Shown here in pieces: positions 46,798-58,671 of a DNA stretch of 64,000 nt. Below the pieces are notes generated by a model. It was given only the letters and a program-made list of their open reading frames with translations, ran no database searches and was not told the origin of the DNA. The position numbers and the translations under genes were made by a program. The stretch is from Phytoseiulus persimilis (taxonomy: Eukaryota; Arthropoda; Arachnida; Mesostigmata; Phytoseiidae). The stretch spans positions 15,434,745 to 15,498,744 of the forward strand of contig CM075102.1 in assembly GCA_037576195.1 (NCBI GenBank), in the 5' to 3' direction. Numbering within the stretch: the stretch's first letter is position 1; each line of letters starts with the position of its first letter.

Positions 46798-48830
46798 TAT
46801 GATTTTCGATTCGGGAGGTCCTGCCGCATAAGCCATTGCATGATAAATCGCGAAGCCCTGGCGGTGGAGGACATATCTCTGACACTGAAGACTGTTCTCC
46901 ATCTAACGGTCAAGGTCGTGAATTCGATCAAAACGCGTCCCCTTGTTTCTGAACAAAATCTCCGAGCTGAAAAGCAAAGTCCAGATGTAAAGCTTGGATC
47001 CTTTTTGTTCGCTAGATTTCAGGAATCCAGATAGCTCCAGCAGCTCCCAGACCTCGCCGATATTTTCAATGAGCTGAATCTTACGCTGGAAAGAAGACGG
47101 TCGAATGCGTTCGTCGCGACGGTGATAATGGGGTCGAAGAAGGAAAATATGGAACAACATTAGTCTCGACAAGACTTTCTCGACGAGAATGGATTGGAAC
47201 TCGACTCCGGGATCGGGATTGATATTTCCTTATCTCCCTCGAGCTCCGAGGGAAAATCGAAGAGTACTACCCGACTGGAGAACTTGAAGTGAAGACGATC
47301 CACCTACAGATCTATGATCTTGTCCGAGCAGCTTTTGAGTGTAATCTCAGCGGTATTCGTAACGAACAGCTGATAGAGCTAGAGAACAGCCCTCGCTGCG
47401 GGAGAAAACTCACCTCAAGCGGTCTCATTGACTTCTTGGCTTATAGCGGTGGTGAATTTCGGGATCAGCAGACGTTGCTCTGCCGACATTGGTTCCTTCC
47501 GTCAGCAGTTATCTTTGCAAGGCTGGGTTCTCAGCCGATACCGTATCGAAGACCAAATATCACTAGTAAGTACCAAGAGACAGACTCAAATGGCGGTCGC
47601 GTATACACAGATATGGGATTTCAGGAGGGATTCCACGGCTGCGCAAGGGTAAAGGTTGCACGGGGAAAAATGGCTTGGGAGCCACTACTTTCGAGATTTC
47701 ATCGAGCAGTGTTCCGAACAAAACAGCGAGCTCTCCTTCTGGGGGTTCTAAGATGACTGAAGATTTCTCTCCCTCCCGATCATTCTGACGTTGTGTCTGG
47801 ATTTTTGTCAGTCCAGCCAACATGCGAATAGGGGATTCTTTCCTCTGAGCTGGGAGTCTTTTTTCTCTCATCTGTCGCGGGAAGCAAGGCCCGAATGTGA
47901 TACTGAGGGAATCGCAGCTTCCCGTCAAAATACTTTACTTTCCCGCGTCCAGACTTCCGGGGATGTTCAAATACATGAATACTTGTCGAGGGGATCTGGA
48001 CCTTGAAGCTGATTTCAAACTCGAATCCGACCGCCGACGAACGGATGCTGACACGGAAATCAGAACAATGTGCTGCTGGAGTATAATGAGACTGAGACCC
48101 TTTATACAAAACTCAAAGTTCCTTGACACATATACCATGATATGTATGTAAATTATGTGTATCAATGAGGATTCCACAGGTAACATACACCACCGCGGGA
48201 TAACATCTATTTGTCAAAGTCCGTTCAACAAACTCAACTTCTGAGACTGTGTTCCGACCTTCCCAACGTTGACATCACACGACGTAACCTCCCGGGGTCG
48301 ATGGAATGCTTATCGAAACAGTTCTCGAAGACATCATGCTTCATCGGCTTGGCATGGTTCGCTCGGGATCGGAGAAGCCAGAACTGAATATTTCGACATG
48401 CTACAAATCGCTTGCCCGACGATGTTCCTTCCTCGAGCAGCAAAGCCTCGACGGAGCCCTGTTCACACTCGAGGAAACTTCCTGATCGCTGCATCCTTCT
48501 TTCGGGCATCCGGGAACTCTCCTCTCGCGATCATTGAGGATCCATTTGCACGAATCTGTTTGGTTGATCAATAATTCTATATCCGCGAGTATTCCCGAAT
48601 TCGCAATCCCTTCGTCCGTTTCACGATGGAAATTAACATCTTGCCGAGATCACCCTCTCGTCTGGAATGGGGCGGATCTGGAATGGTCAGATGGCCTTCT
48701 CCACTATCAGCGCACCATCCTCGCAATGGGAATTCTTTCTACATCGCAGGACTCCGTTCGGAGGAGCTCTACGTGGAACTGGAAGCTGCCTTGATTGATG
48801 AACCAGCTCGAGGATGGTGGCCATTTCTTG
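46798..48830. other. unassigned stretch between the MITE and the receptor gene
   Basis: Open frames of 90-155 codons occur on both strands (for example 47,289-47,756 plus; 47,780-48,109 and 48,234-48,509 minus), but none gives a homologue I recognise or a phase-consistent gene. The part nearest 48,830 should include the 3' UTR of the minus-strand receptor gene; I found no clear AATAAA. Confidence 0.35.
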
Positions 48831-51800
48831 CTAAATGGCGTTCGCGTCCCGTTCCGAACAAGATCTTGTTCGAGCGCGCGCCTCCTTGTGAGAATCACTG
48901 CTGGTGATGCTTTGAATCTCGGCGTCAGTCTGCGGAACGACGAGAAAAATGTTCGACTTGGAGTTGTCCAGGGAAGTTAGCGCCACTACTGCGCCTACTC
49001 CTCCGCAGCAGCTGCCCCCTCCTCCTCCACCTCCTTGGTCTCTACAGAATCGATTGATGTGACCTTCAGATCCACTCAGTTGAGCTGAAACCGAGCGCAT
49101 AGCTTTTGAGGGAGGATAGAAAGATGTTCGAAGAGGAGGACATGTAGAGATCGTCAGGTAGAAAGTCCGCCACTCACCATTACAGCAGAGCGTTCCCGTT
49201 GATCTACTGAGAGTAGAACTTTGACAGAAAGGCTGTCCGATGCGGTTGTGATGGCACATAATACTTTCTTTGGTGTTTTTACTTGGTTTGAATAGAGCAA
49301 TGTACACTTTTGGAACGAACAGACAGAATATCTGAACGGTTCCTGAGAGATTCAACAGAAACGACAACGTCACTGCCCGTATGGCGTTGTTCGTTGAGAG
49401 CACAAACAGAGGCAGAAATGCGAGCCAGACAACGCATGTCGTATAGTTTGTGAAGGTCAAGTAGCGCGCTTCGTTGAAGCCATCCGGACATTTACGAGTT
49501 TTGAACGCATAGACAGTGCAGAAACCTAAGAATAGCAAATTTTCAGAGGGGATTTGCCTACAGGGAGAACTCGGACTAAGTCAGCAAAGCAGAAAGCCCG
49601 CGGCTGCTTCGGATATTCTCATATGCTCTACTCACACATCAGAATGAAGGGGTACACGAGTCCGATGAGGTATTTATGATCGTCAGATCTGGCGCAAATC
49701 AAGACACTCTCTTCTCGGGTGGGATAAATATTCGTCGCATCCGGTGGATCGTACATCAGCCACAGAACGTTCACTATCACCTCGACACTTACCTTAAAGA
49801 GAAAGTCGCAATTGGACGATGAAAATGTGGAAACTATGTTCGGTAGGAACACGGTAAACTTTTCCTTCGTGGTGGAACAATGATATTCAGCCTCATGAGA
49901 GGTCGAACAGGGTAGAACAGATAGAAGTTCAAATCCCTGGTGAAATGTACTCACCAACAACGCCGTTATTAACAGTTGAGAACGAGGCGATGTGTATCGG
50001 ATCTTGTGGGAACGCCCTTTGGTTCCGTGAGCAAAGATTCTCGCTATACGCGAGGTCTTCGTGACTATGGCGGCGTAGCACGTTGTGTAGCAGAACCCTG
50101 CGCAGAATCATGGCTCGGATCACATCAGACGTTTGAAGGAACGTAGTGGAAAGAAACCATTGCTCTTTGATACTTTCTGGGTCCACATGGACGAGGAGTT
50201 ATACAGTCACATTCACTCACCAAGGAAGAATCTAGTGAGACCACAAGTTACAGCTGTCGGCTTCGCAACAATTACGAATGTTAATGAGAACGATAGAAAG
50301 ATTCCGAACAAGAGCAAGTAGGACAGTTCACGTCCCGAAGCCTTGATAATCGGAGTGTCCGAGAATCGACGGAAGACCAAGGAAATGTAAATGACGACCA
50401 GCATCCCTGGAAAACGTTCCGGAGATTATTCTCGCACACGATCTCTCATTTCCCTTCGAGCGTGTGCCGCATGTAGAAGCAGAGGACAACCGGCCACCTC
50501 TAGAGACGCCTCTTGTGGAGCGCCGAAACAAGCACTGAGAAGGAATATGTAAAACTGGTCAAGCAGTACCAGCCCGAAGCTATGAACATTGTACGAGCAT
50601 GTGAGACCCATGAGAGCCCAGTGACTCTCATCGGGGTGAAGAGCAACGAGAATAGTTTCCTTTACCAATGGAAGCGAATGAAATCGACCCGATAGCCCAT
50701 GGATTGTTGTAGTCGAGGAAGACCTCTTGAATCTTCTCGCACCGAGTTTTAGACTCGTTCGGGAGATAACCCAGTTCACATTCGGCACAATGATTCTCAT
50801 CCCGCAGGAACTGATACTGACTGCAGTTGCTGCAGATCCAACAGCACGTGTCGCCCTCGAGTTTGAGCATCACCTGCAAACGTCACACATGAAGTTCGTC
50901 ATCTGTGTGGGCCGATGCGCTTCGCCCTCAGCGCGGATCGAACATTGAGTCGATTCCCTAACCTCGATTCCTACGTCGAGCCGGAACCTACCTGATCACT
51001 GCGACATTCCTCGGAGCAATATGACCGCGGATAACTAGGGCTATCATGTTTGAATTTCATTTCTTCGAGCTTTATTTCGAGGTGAGATTCCCCATCATCG
51101 CTGGCTGAAACAGAGAGTTCGGAATCAGTGCATTCCTCTCCACAGAATCATTTCTACGAGCCCAGGACGGGAGAGTTGGGGAGCCCAGATCCAAAACGCC
51201 GTGACTCCATAATTCTCAAAGTCGAGTTTTCAGTCGAAAATTCATCAAGCCAATTTCCGGCAACGTTTTTTTTGCGTTTTTTTGAGAAACGCAGGAAGTG
51301 GAGTTGTCACGCTTCGTATTCGGGCTCTTCGATTGCTCTCGGCAGCGGCAACAAGAGCAACAATGACATCATTTAGTATCTCGGGAGGTCTTGACGTCGG
51401 TCCGTGGTCACGAAACGCTTAGCTTAGGGCCCGTTCCGCGACAACTTTCCCATTAGGGGATTACTCAGAGCTCAACAGATGAATTACTCACGATCGTAGG
51501 AGCCGACCGGCTTCCACACATACGAATGTTTGCCGTTCTTGCCTCTCACCTTCTGAAAATTGATTATCGTGTACCTGGAAATCATGGAAACTTCGTCATC
51601 TTTCTTCGCTCAGAATGCGCTCTGAAACCTTCCTTGTTGGATACCGGGAGCCAAGATCAATGCCCGTCCCACAATGAAGAGCCGTTACTCGAGGTATTTA
51701 TTGCAGTTGATGATATTCACCTGGGTGGGGCATCTCCAGACGGCAGGAAGCGGAATGGTTTCCGTGATTCATCTTTGAAGGTTACATTTTCCAAAGCCCC

Positions 51801-54129
51801 CTTCAGTTCCGAACCATTAACGATTCTCTCCAGCATTTTCGGACACAGGCCAGTTTGGTTGCTACACCTGGAAGAGGTTTGGTTCGGGTCGCTGATAAGA
51901 ATGGCCCTCTCCAACTCTGAAAACATTCCCATCGTCACGCAGACTCACCATTTACGCTGGGTGTTATGCAGTGCATACGCGAAAGCGTAGGCTGCATCTC
52001 TAACGAAATGAAGTCCCTTGAATTCATCTGTCAAGATCGACGCGTTCGTAGCGCACGGAGTGGTGAAATTTCGATTGAATGGAGTGTCAGGAAAACCCTG
52101 GAGGCGACATTTCCAGAATTCTTCCCAATACTCAGCAAACCAGGGATTCTCTGTATGCTCCGATGGGTTAAGCTTTCTGCGACCAAAGAAAAATCCGCTC
52201 CAATTCAAACTCCCGAATATTTTGAGGCAGAGGGGCTGCCCGCCGAAGAGTACAACTACATATCGTCCTGCTGCGCTACCGACATCAAAGGGCAACAGAA
52301 CTTTGAAAGGCGTGTCGAGAGCGACAACCCACCTGAAGTAGTTTCCGAAACCAGCCAGAACTCTCTGCTTGGGAAGAACATTGATAGCTCCTTCGACGAC
52401 TTGACGTTCTCCTTCCGTTTCGAACAGCGTTTTCAAACCTCCCCAAGCATCGCTGCCGATCCACACAAACCTTCTAGAAGCACCCTTGCGATAAGCTGCC
52501 CTCATCAACTTCTTAGCAACTTGTTTATCCGAGAATAGAATCACCACTGAAACGGCAGACCCCAAGTCAGTTAGTTCGTGAAATGGATTCTCGAGGAACA
52601 GTTCAAACAGAGGCCTCCCGGTTATTCGATTCGAGTTCAGATCTCACTGGAATACTCAGGGCAGATCTGATCGAAATGTGAAATATCTTATTTGCGAAGC
52701 AGTCATAGACCATCTGGAATATGGAGCCGAGCAAACCTCTTGCGTTGCTTTTGTTCATGAGGTTCTGTATAACTGTGTCGTATTTGGTGTCGTTGACTTC
52801 CGCATTTATCGACTGAGGATTTGAGAAACATATGTTGTACCGAGCGGCTACTTCTTGTAGTTTCTCATATCCCCGGTTGCCGTAGTCGGTATCGGAATAA
52901 ACAATTGAGACGTAAGTCCACCGGAACTGTCTGCAACAGATGTCTCCGTTATACTCAATGATCACTCCGAGGAGCTCCATCATCGGACTGGCTCCATTCA
53001 GGATGGGAGCCCGCTGAACTGGAAGCGATAAGCCGAAGCGTTTCCGGTCCGCCGTGGCGTTGGCTTCTATATCTAGCTGGTCGAGGCATGGCACATAGAA
53101 TTATTATTTCCAAACTGACATCTGATCTCACTTCAGTATCTCCATGATGGCGAGCACTTGGTTCGTGTCAGATGGTACCGTCCGAAAAAAATATTCGAAC
53201 CTGCCTTTGTTGGACAACGTGGGACTCGTCGATTGGTAGCTGATCTAGTAAAGAAGCGTAAAGAGTCAAAGTACAGATTCACAGTCCTAGTGAAGATTGA
53301 GGACCGTAGAGGTATGCGAGGAGAGAGCGATCGGTTTTCCGCTCACCTGGGGAACCCTAAACAGGCGCAACAGATTGGCGAGCTGAATAGAAACTGAACT
53401 TGATTGACCTCCGATAACGCCGACAACTCGATCGAACGTGCCATTTCTATACGTAGGTGCTGAGCCGTCGGAACAAGTGAATTCGTTTTCAGAGTCATGT
53501 ACGTTGTTCCGCGCGATGAAACCTGGAAGATCGAGGTTTTTACAGCTTCGAGGACGATTATTCTTCCCGCACCTCCATCGCGCTCGGGAAATGCAGAGGA
53601 ATAAGGGAGTGAAGAGGGAGAATGAGCACAAATGATCACCTTTGATGAAATCTAATGACTGCTCTAAGGCGTAGACACTGTTGTCGCATGAATCCAACGC
53701 TATAACCCCGAGTCGAATGCCTGGCAGGATTGAAGGGTCTCCATTAATTTTTTTGATCGTGTACAACAACGCCTCAAGTTGCTGGACTCCTTCATCCTGG
53801 AAGAGAAATCAACCATGGTCTCGTGATTGTTCTCCGGGCTCCCTCATCTCACGAAGAAGAATCATCTGACTTATGCTCTGTGCTCAGAGGTGAGCTTCGG
53901 GTTTCGACATCCACTAGATATCAGTCGCTCACTATACCTCGATTTGTATTCTCCCGCACTCGTATGACGAATTTGCCTCGTGGATGGGAAAAAGAGCACC
54001 AAGCATGATGTCTCCGGGAAGGTTCGCCGATCTTTGGAGGGGCCATTTTATAATGTCAGAGCCACGCGACAACGTAAATGTGACTTGGAAGACGACCACC
54101 CACCACACGGAAACTGTTCGAAAGAACAT
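48831..54129 (-). CDS. class C GPCR, group II mGluR-like with altered ligand site (mXR-like)
   Basis: Sixteen exons chain in phase: 54129-53938, 53796-53640, 53522-53347, 53244-53132, 52930-52737, 52546-52333, 52176-51949, 51867-51721, 51574-51492, 51104-50992, 50873-50666, 50406-50221, 50097-49955, 49792-49636, 49525-49178 and about 49084-48831. They encode about 970 residues. A signal peptide (MFFRTVSVWWVVVF) leads into the Venus-flytrap domain, then the cysteine-rich domain (CCWICSNCSQYQF, CAECELGYLP), seven membrane segments and a C-tail. The SRIARIF loop and FKTRKCPDGFNEARY are intact, so G-protein coupling is expected. Head-group residues corresponding to mGluR1 S165, T188, D208, Y236 and D318 are kept (S158/159, T181, D201, Y229, D310). 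The two basic residues that grip the side-chain carboxylate are replaced: Q70 where mGluR1 has R78, and T454 at the K409 position. Insect mXR receptors show this pattern. The last intron follows CCNG, as in mammalian GRM2/3, but the tail lacks the usual STTSSL end; its acceptor (49,084 or 49,102) is uncertain. Confidence 0.9.
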
Positions 54130-57100
54130 TACCTGAGGCTGGCAGACGCCCGACAACAACCTGGAAAGTATGAAAGGAAGCTCTCAATCGTGGCACGTGC
54201 TTCCTTCTGGCCGGAAGGCCGAACGGATCCCCCAGAAAAGAAATTAGAAAGGATTCTGAAGAGCCGGGTCGATTCCCGCGCAAGGGTTCAAGACATCTAA
54301 GCTGCATTTCGAAGATTTTCGACAACCCAGAATTGCGTATAGTCGCGGGCTCCTTCATGCTGATGGAGTTTCGCAAGTCGAGCGAGCCCCTCCCGAATTC
54401 ATATATTTCCCCAAATCAAGTACAACCTGAACTTATTGACGAGCCTCCATCGACTGCGCCGCACTGGAACGTCGTAAAGTACGTGTGGTATCGTGAACGA
54501 AATTTCAGAGAACTCCGCCGCGTACTCATACGACTGTGAGATGTTTTGGCCCCCGGAGTCGAGTCCGAGAGAAGGATATGACGCTATGACTGAAACCTGT
54601 CAGCTGATTAAGAAAGTCGGGGTAAGGCTTCCCTCTGGAGAACCAATATCCGCTTGCCGCTCTCAAGGACGGTCAACCCTGAAAGGAGTGCCATAGCCAC
54701 GGGAATCTCCCTTACGAGCCTTGCTTTCTGCGTCTACCCATCGGCTGTCCGTTCCCTCATCCTCTCGTTCACTCGATGTGTGATCTCTCTCGCACCCTCG
54801 AACGCTCTCGCCACTTACTCGCAAGAGCTCAAGCACACGATCGATGTCGCATTTTACGAGCCAATTTCCTTTTTTCTACAGGTACTCCAGAAATTTGAAC
54901 GTATAATAAACACGCGACCATCCGCAAACACCAGGGCAACCCGAACAGAGATGGCGTCTCTTGGTAGTGATGTTCTGCGAACAGCGCAAGGAAACTCCAG
55001 CTCGGCGCAAGAAATCTCTATCCATTTTCTTCCGAGAACAAGCGATACTTTTGAGCCATGACTTCTCTATCCAGAACATTCAGGACACAAATTTTCCTCC
55101 ATTTGGCTAGGAATCGATTTATTCAGAGTCTCCCTTCCCGGCAATCTGGGGCCCCGCGAAAAAATTCGTCACGTCGGCCTCATTTCTCGGTGGGTCGCGA
55201 TTCGGATTACGCGTGACCTGGCGGAGGGAAAACCGACTCGGGGCATGGGCGCCAGTTTTCAACGACAGAAAACAGCGAACAAGTTGGATTGCCTGAGTGC
55301 AACACCCTGACCCGCATGTGTCAGCGCGTTTGTCGTGAGTTGTTTCGAGCACTCATGTTGCCGGGTAGCGTGCGAGCTCTAATACGTCAGCGTGAAGTGC
55401 TTGTTGACGGAACTAGAACCCACGAACCACGCAGCCGAGCGAGAGGCGAACCAAGCAAACGAGTGAAGGGACCAGGTGACTTCCCTCATACTTCACCACA
55501 GTTCGACGACGCCGTGTTGCGCGAACTGCCCGCGAGCGGCGGCCGTTTGCCGTCGTTGATGCCGTTGTCGTCGTTGTAGATACACACTGGCTCTAGAAGG
55601 AGACAGAACACTGAAACGTGAGCCTTCCTGTGTTGGGTCAAGGCTAGCGAGTAAGCAGTCCGCGGAGGATGCTACTGAGCTGAGTGCTCCCGCTTATATA
55701 ATCGATCCACTCGGACACTTTTCACTCCGACAACTTCCCCTCATGATATGCTCACACCAATGACATCGCCGGCGATGGCGATATGGATTCCCTCGTCGTC
55801 GACAGTCGAGAACGAGCTCGGCTGCTGGACGGATGTTATCGCTTCCCGGAGTCTCAACAGAAATGAAATAAAGCAGCGACGCGGAGAAATCTCCATGACC
55901 TGCTGTTCACTTCGGGATGGAAGCTTCCGTGAGAAACGAAAGGCATGGATGATTGTGCAGCGCTCGATGTCTTGCGTGACGTCGTCCTCTCGCCTCGAAT
56001 ATTTCGCCGTTACTCGATTCCTCGGCAGAATGAACATCCAAGCGGCTTACGATTGCACGCTGACCGAATGCTGTCTGTACGCGAGCGATAGTCACGTCGT
56101 TGTGAGCCAAAAAGAGACGAAGTCGGCGGCGTGGTCATCTCTGCCGCTCCGAGGCACAGGCTTACGGACGTTTGCTTACCCGGCCGGACTGCGGCCCTTC
56201 CGCCCCGCTATCTTCACCCCCCCCCCCCCTTCCCTCCACGGCTCCAATCCGAAACCCCGCAGTCTGATGGGCCGATCGTGCCATCTAATTTATGAAGCAG
56301 CCTTACGAAGCGGCCTCCGGGCCATATAACACAGAAAGTTTTACCGTGAGCCGTCCTCTGAGGGAATGGCGTCAACTTGCCCTCTATATTAGAGCCTAGC
56401 TGAGGATAGACCGGGCTCGCTTCGGCATCGACAGGAACTGCAAGAGGAAATCCGAAGCAACAGCGCACACAAGGACACACCTCTGGCTCTGACATCGTTT
56501 GAACGGCGAGTCCGACTCGAAACGTCTTCGTCATCCGGACCAAATCTTCGAGGTCTGATCCTCTGTTTCTAAAAAGTCCTGCGGCCACGGTTGACAAGGT
56601 CACGGAAACCGCTTTCACTTCCCTCGCAGCGGGAAAACTCCGCCAGCTGTCGAATCGTTCCGCAAACCTTTTATATGAAACAGTCCACTGTGACAAACGT
56701 TTCCGTTTCTCGAAACGAAGATCTGAAGGAACAATTGTTGCTTCGACTGCAGACGAGCCGAAATGCGGACCCGGCCGACAAAAAACAACACTAGGTGGTT
56801 TACAGGTCACTGGTTATTTGGCGTCGGGCGGTGGCCTCTTCTCACTCTGGCGGCGATTAATGAAGATCGTTACTGCGTCATAAAACTACGCCGATCTGCA
56901 ACGCTTGAGAGTGTGTACGATCCTTATTTTATCAAGGAACTTTTCCGAGCTTCAGAAGTATCCCTCTAAGCTGCTACGGATGATATTCAGAATAGGCGGG
57001 GGGGGGGGGGGGGGGGTGCAACGGTTTTCGAATCTTTCGAGACTTCATCGTCACTCCTCTTAGGCAAGTGTTGCACTTTTACTTCAATTTCCCCGCTGCG

Positions 57101-57734
57101 ATCGCATGTGGATAGAGCCAGCGGCGTCCTGACGCTCCGCACCGTTCCATTGAATCGCATCGGCTGGCCTCGAAGAGTTCTGAATAAGGCCCGCAATCGT
57201 GACTGATTGGAACCAGTTTCGAAGCACGAGATCCATCTATTTGAGGGCCAGAGCCGCGAATAAGTTTGGGCGTCGAATGATCTCGTTGCGCGCTTAGACC
57301 GATCGATCATGGAAATTCTAATAATCATTCGTTGTAGAAACAGGAGGAAATTACGAACAATCATTTTGGCTCGATCAAGCCATATAACCATCTCTCGAGA
57401 CTTCCGAGCGATAAGTCTCCCCCGTACACAGGACGTGGAGTGAAATACTGGGTATTGCTTGGATTCCACTCCTGGTCTTCCACGAACTTCACTCGCCTTC
57501 AGGATCGCCATCTTTCCATGCCAAAGCCACGGCTCTGCAGAAGCGGCTATAACTCCTGTGAGGCTTGAAAACGTGGACTGAAACTCTGTAACTCTTCAGC
57601 CCTCCAGCAAACACAAGTGGGTGCGCTAGTTTAATACACTTCAATAAACCGTTGTTTCACCGCCGTCAGTTTTCTTTTCAAAGTTCGCAAACATACTGTC
57701 GCGAACTTCGTGATTGTCTTAGGGAGATGGTCGA
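54130..57734. other. unassigned stretch upstream of the receptor gene
   Basis: This holds the 5' region of the minus-strand receptor gene and otherwise no gene I can support. A good TATA-like TTATATAAT lies at 55,693-55,701 on the plus strand, but no leader or domain follows it. Two long homopolymers occur: about 13 C at 56,217-56,229 and about 19 G at 56,998-57,016. Minus-strand frames of 198 and 174 codons end in these tracts and look like chance frames. A plus-strand AATAAA lies near 57,641-57,646. Confidence 0.4.
56998..57016 (+). repeat. poly-G tract of about 19 bases
   Basis: An uninterrupted run of guanines, the longest homopolymer in the window. It could form G-quadruplex structures, and its exact length may be affected by sequencing or assembly slippage. 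Confidence 0.9.
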
Positions 57735-58191
57735 ATGAAGTCGATGGAAATTCGTTACGGTCAACTGATTCTCAAGTCCTTCCTCACTGCGATCGACTCT
57801 GACGTAAACAGCTCAAGCCGCTGTCATCGGCTGAGTGAGTTCCTGAACCCACAGATGACAGAGTTGAGTTTCTTCGTGGGCGTCGCGATGAAGTAAGTCG
57901 TCGTTGGAAGCGACACCACCACAGAAAGATTCTCGTTAAACACAAACCGCGATAATTCCTGACTCCTCACGCGGCCTCAGCTCTCCGGATTTGCAGCAAA
58001 GACATCCTACGGATGAATACGACGGTTTGAAACACTGGTTCGAGGTCGCAGACCGCGTCAAACAATTCCTCGATTCCAGAGAGCGCCCACGAATGAATGC
58101 AAACAACACGACAGTGCTGAGAGGCACGCTTGTCTGGAATCACGCGATAACTCCTGAATCGATCGCGGCTGTCGAAAATGGTTTCGAATGA
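57735..58191 (+). CDS. possible two-exon gene, unknown function
   Basis: Exon 1 (57735-57892) opens with ATG and ends at a strong donor, ATGAA|GTAAGT, phase 2. A downstream acceptor giving a long frame is at AAAG (exon 2 58002-58191), yielding 115 residues. The translation looks protein-like (MKSMEIRYGQLILKSFLTAI at the start, GLKHWFEVADRVKQFLDSRE in exon 2) but matches no family I know. A nearby alternative acceptor after TTTGCAG would give a short tail and an early stop. The evidence is limited to the start, the donor and composition. Confidence 0.3.
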
Positions 58192-58671
58192 CGGAAACTA
58201 TGCCCATGCGTTTACCTGATCTAAATTCCCCAGTTTTCTCTTGACCGACGGCTCTCCCCTGTAGGGCACTAGAGTTTACACAAAACGTCGCTGTCATCAA
58301 CCTTGTTGTTTCTCGGTCATTAGTTGATTGGCGACCCTTGGGTTTTTCCGTACTACAGCAACAAAAGCAGGCACCACACCAACGTCTTCCGAGCGGGGAT
58401 CGCGAATCAATCAGGCGACTCCGGAAGATCCAATGGAACTCATCTATCAATATGAGTGTGCCTGCCTGCCCGCCCGTCCGTCCTGGAGTGCCTTGTTGTC
58501 TGTCGTTGCCAGTCGGTCTGTCGACTCTCTGACCCGCCGTTCCTTCCATTCGTTCGACGATCGCTTCGTCTCGGCAGTCAGTATTCTCCGCAGTCCCGCC
58601 CTGCTTGCCGCTTGAGGCGCCTCGCCAAAGAAGCTGTCATGGTACCGGACCCGATCAACGTTACAAGCTAG

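Noticed and set aside
55693-55760. TATA-like TTATATAAT followed by ATG codons on the plus strand
   Set aside because: The frames that follow lack a signal peptide or known domain and the opposite strand is equally open. A TATA-like string alone does not support a gene.
56214-56810. 198-codon minus-strand frame
   Set aside because: It ends in a homopolymer C/G tract, matches no family I know and has no start or splice support.
56987-57511. 174-codon minus-strand frame ending in polyproline
   Set aside because: The polyproline end is simply the 19-base G tract read in frame, and no domain is visible in the rest.
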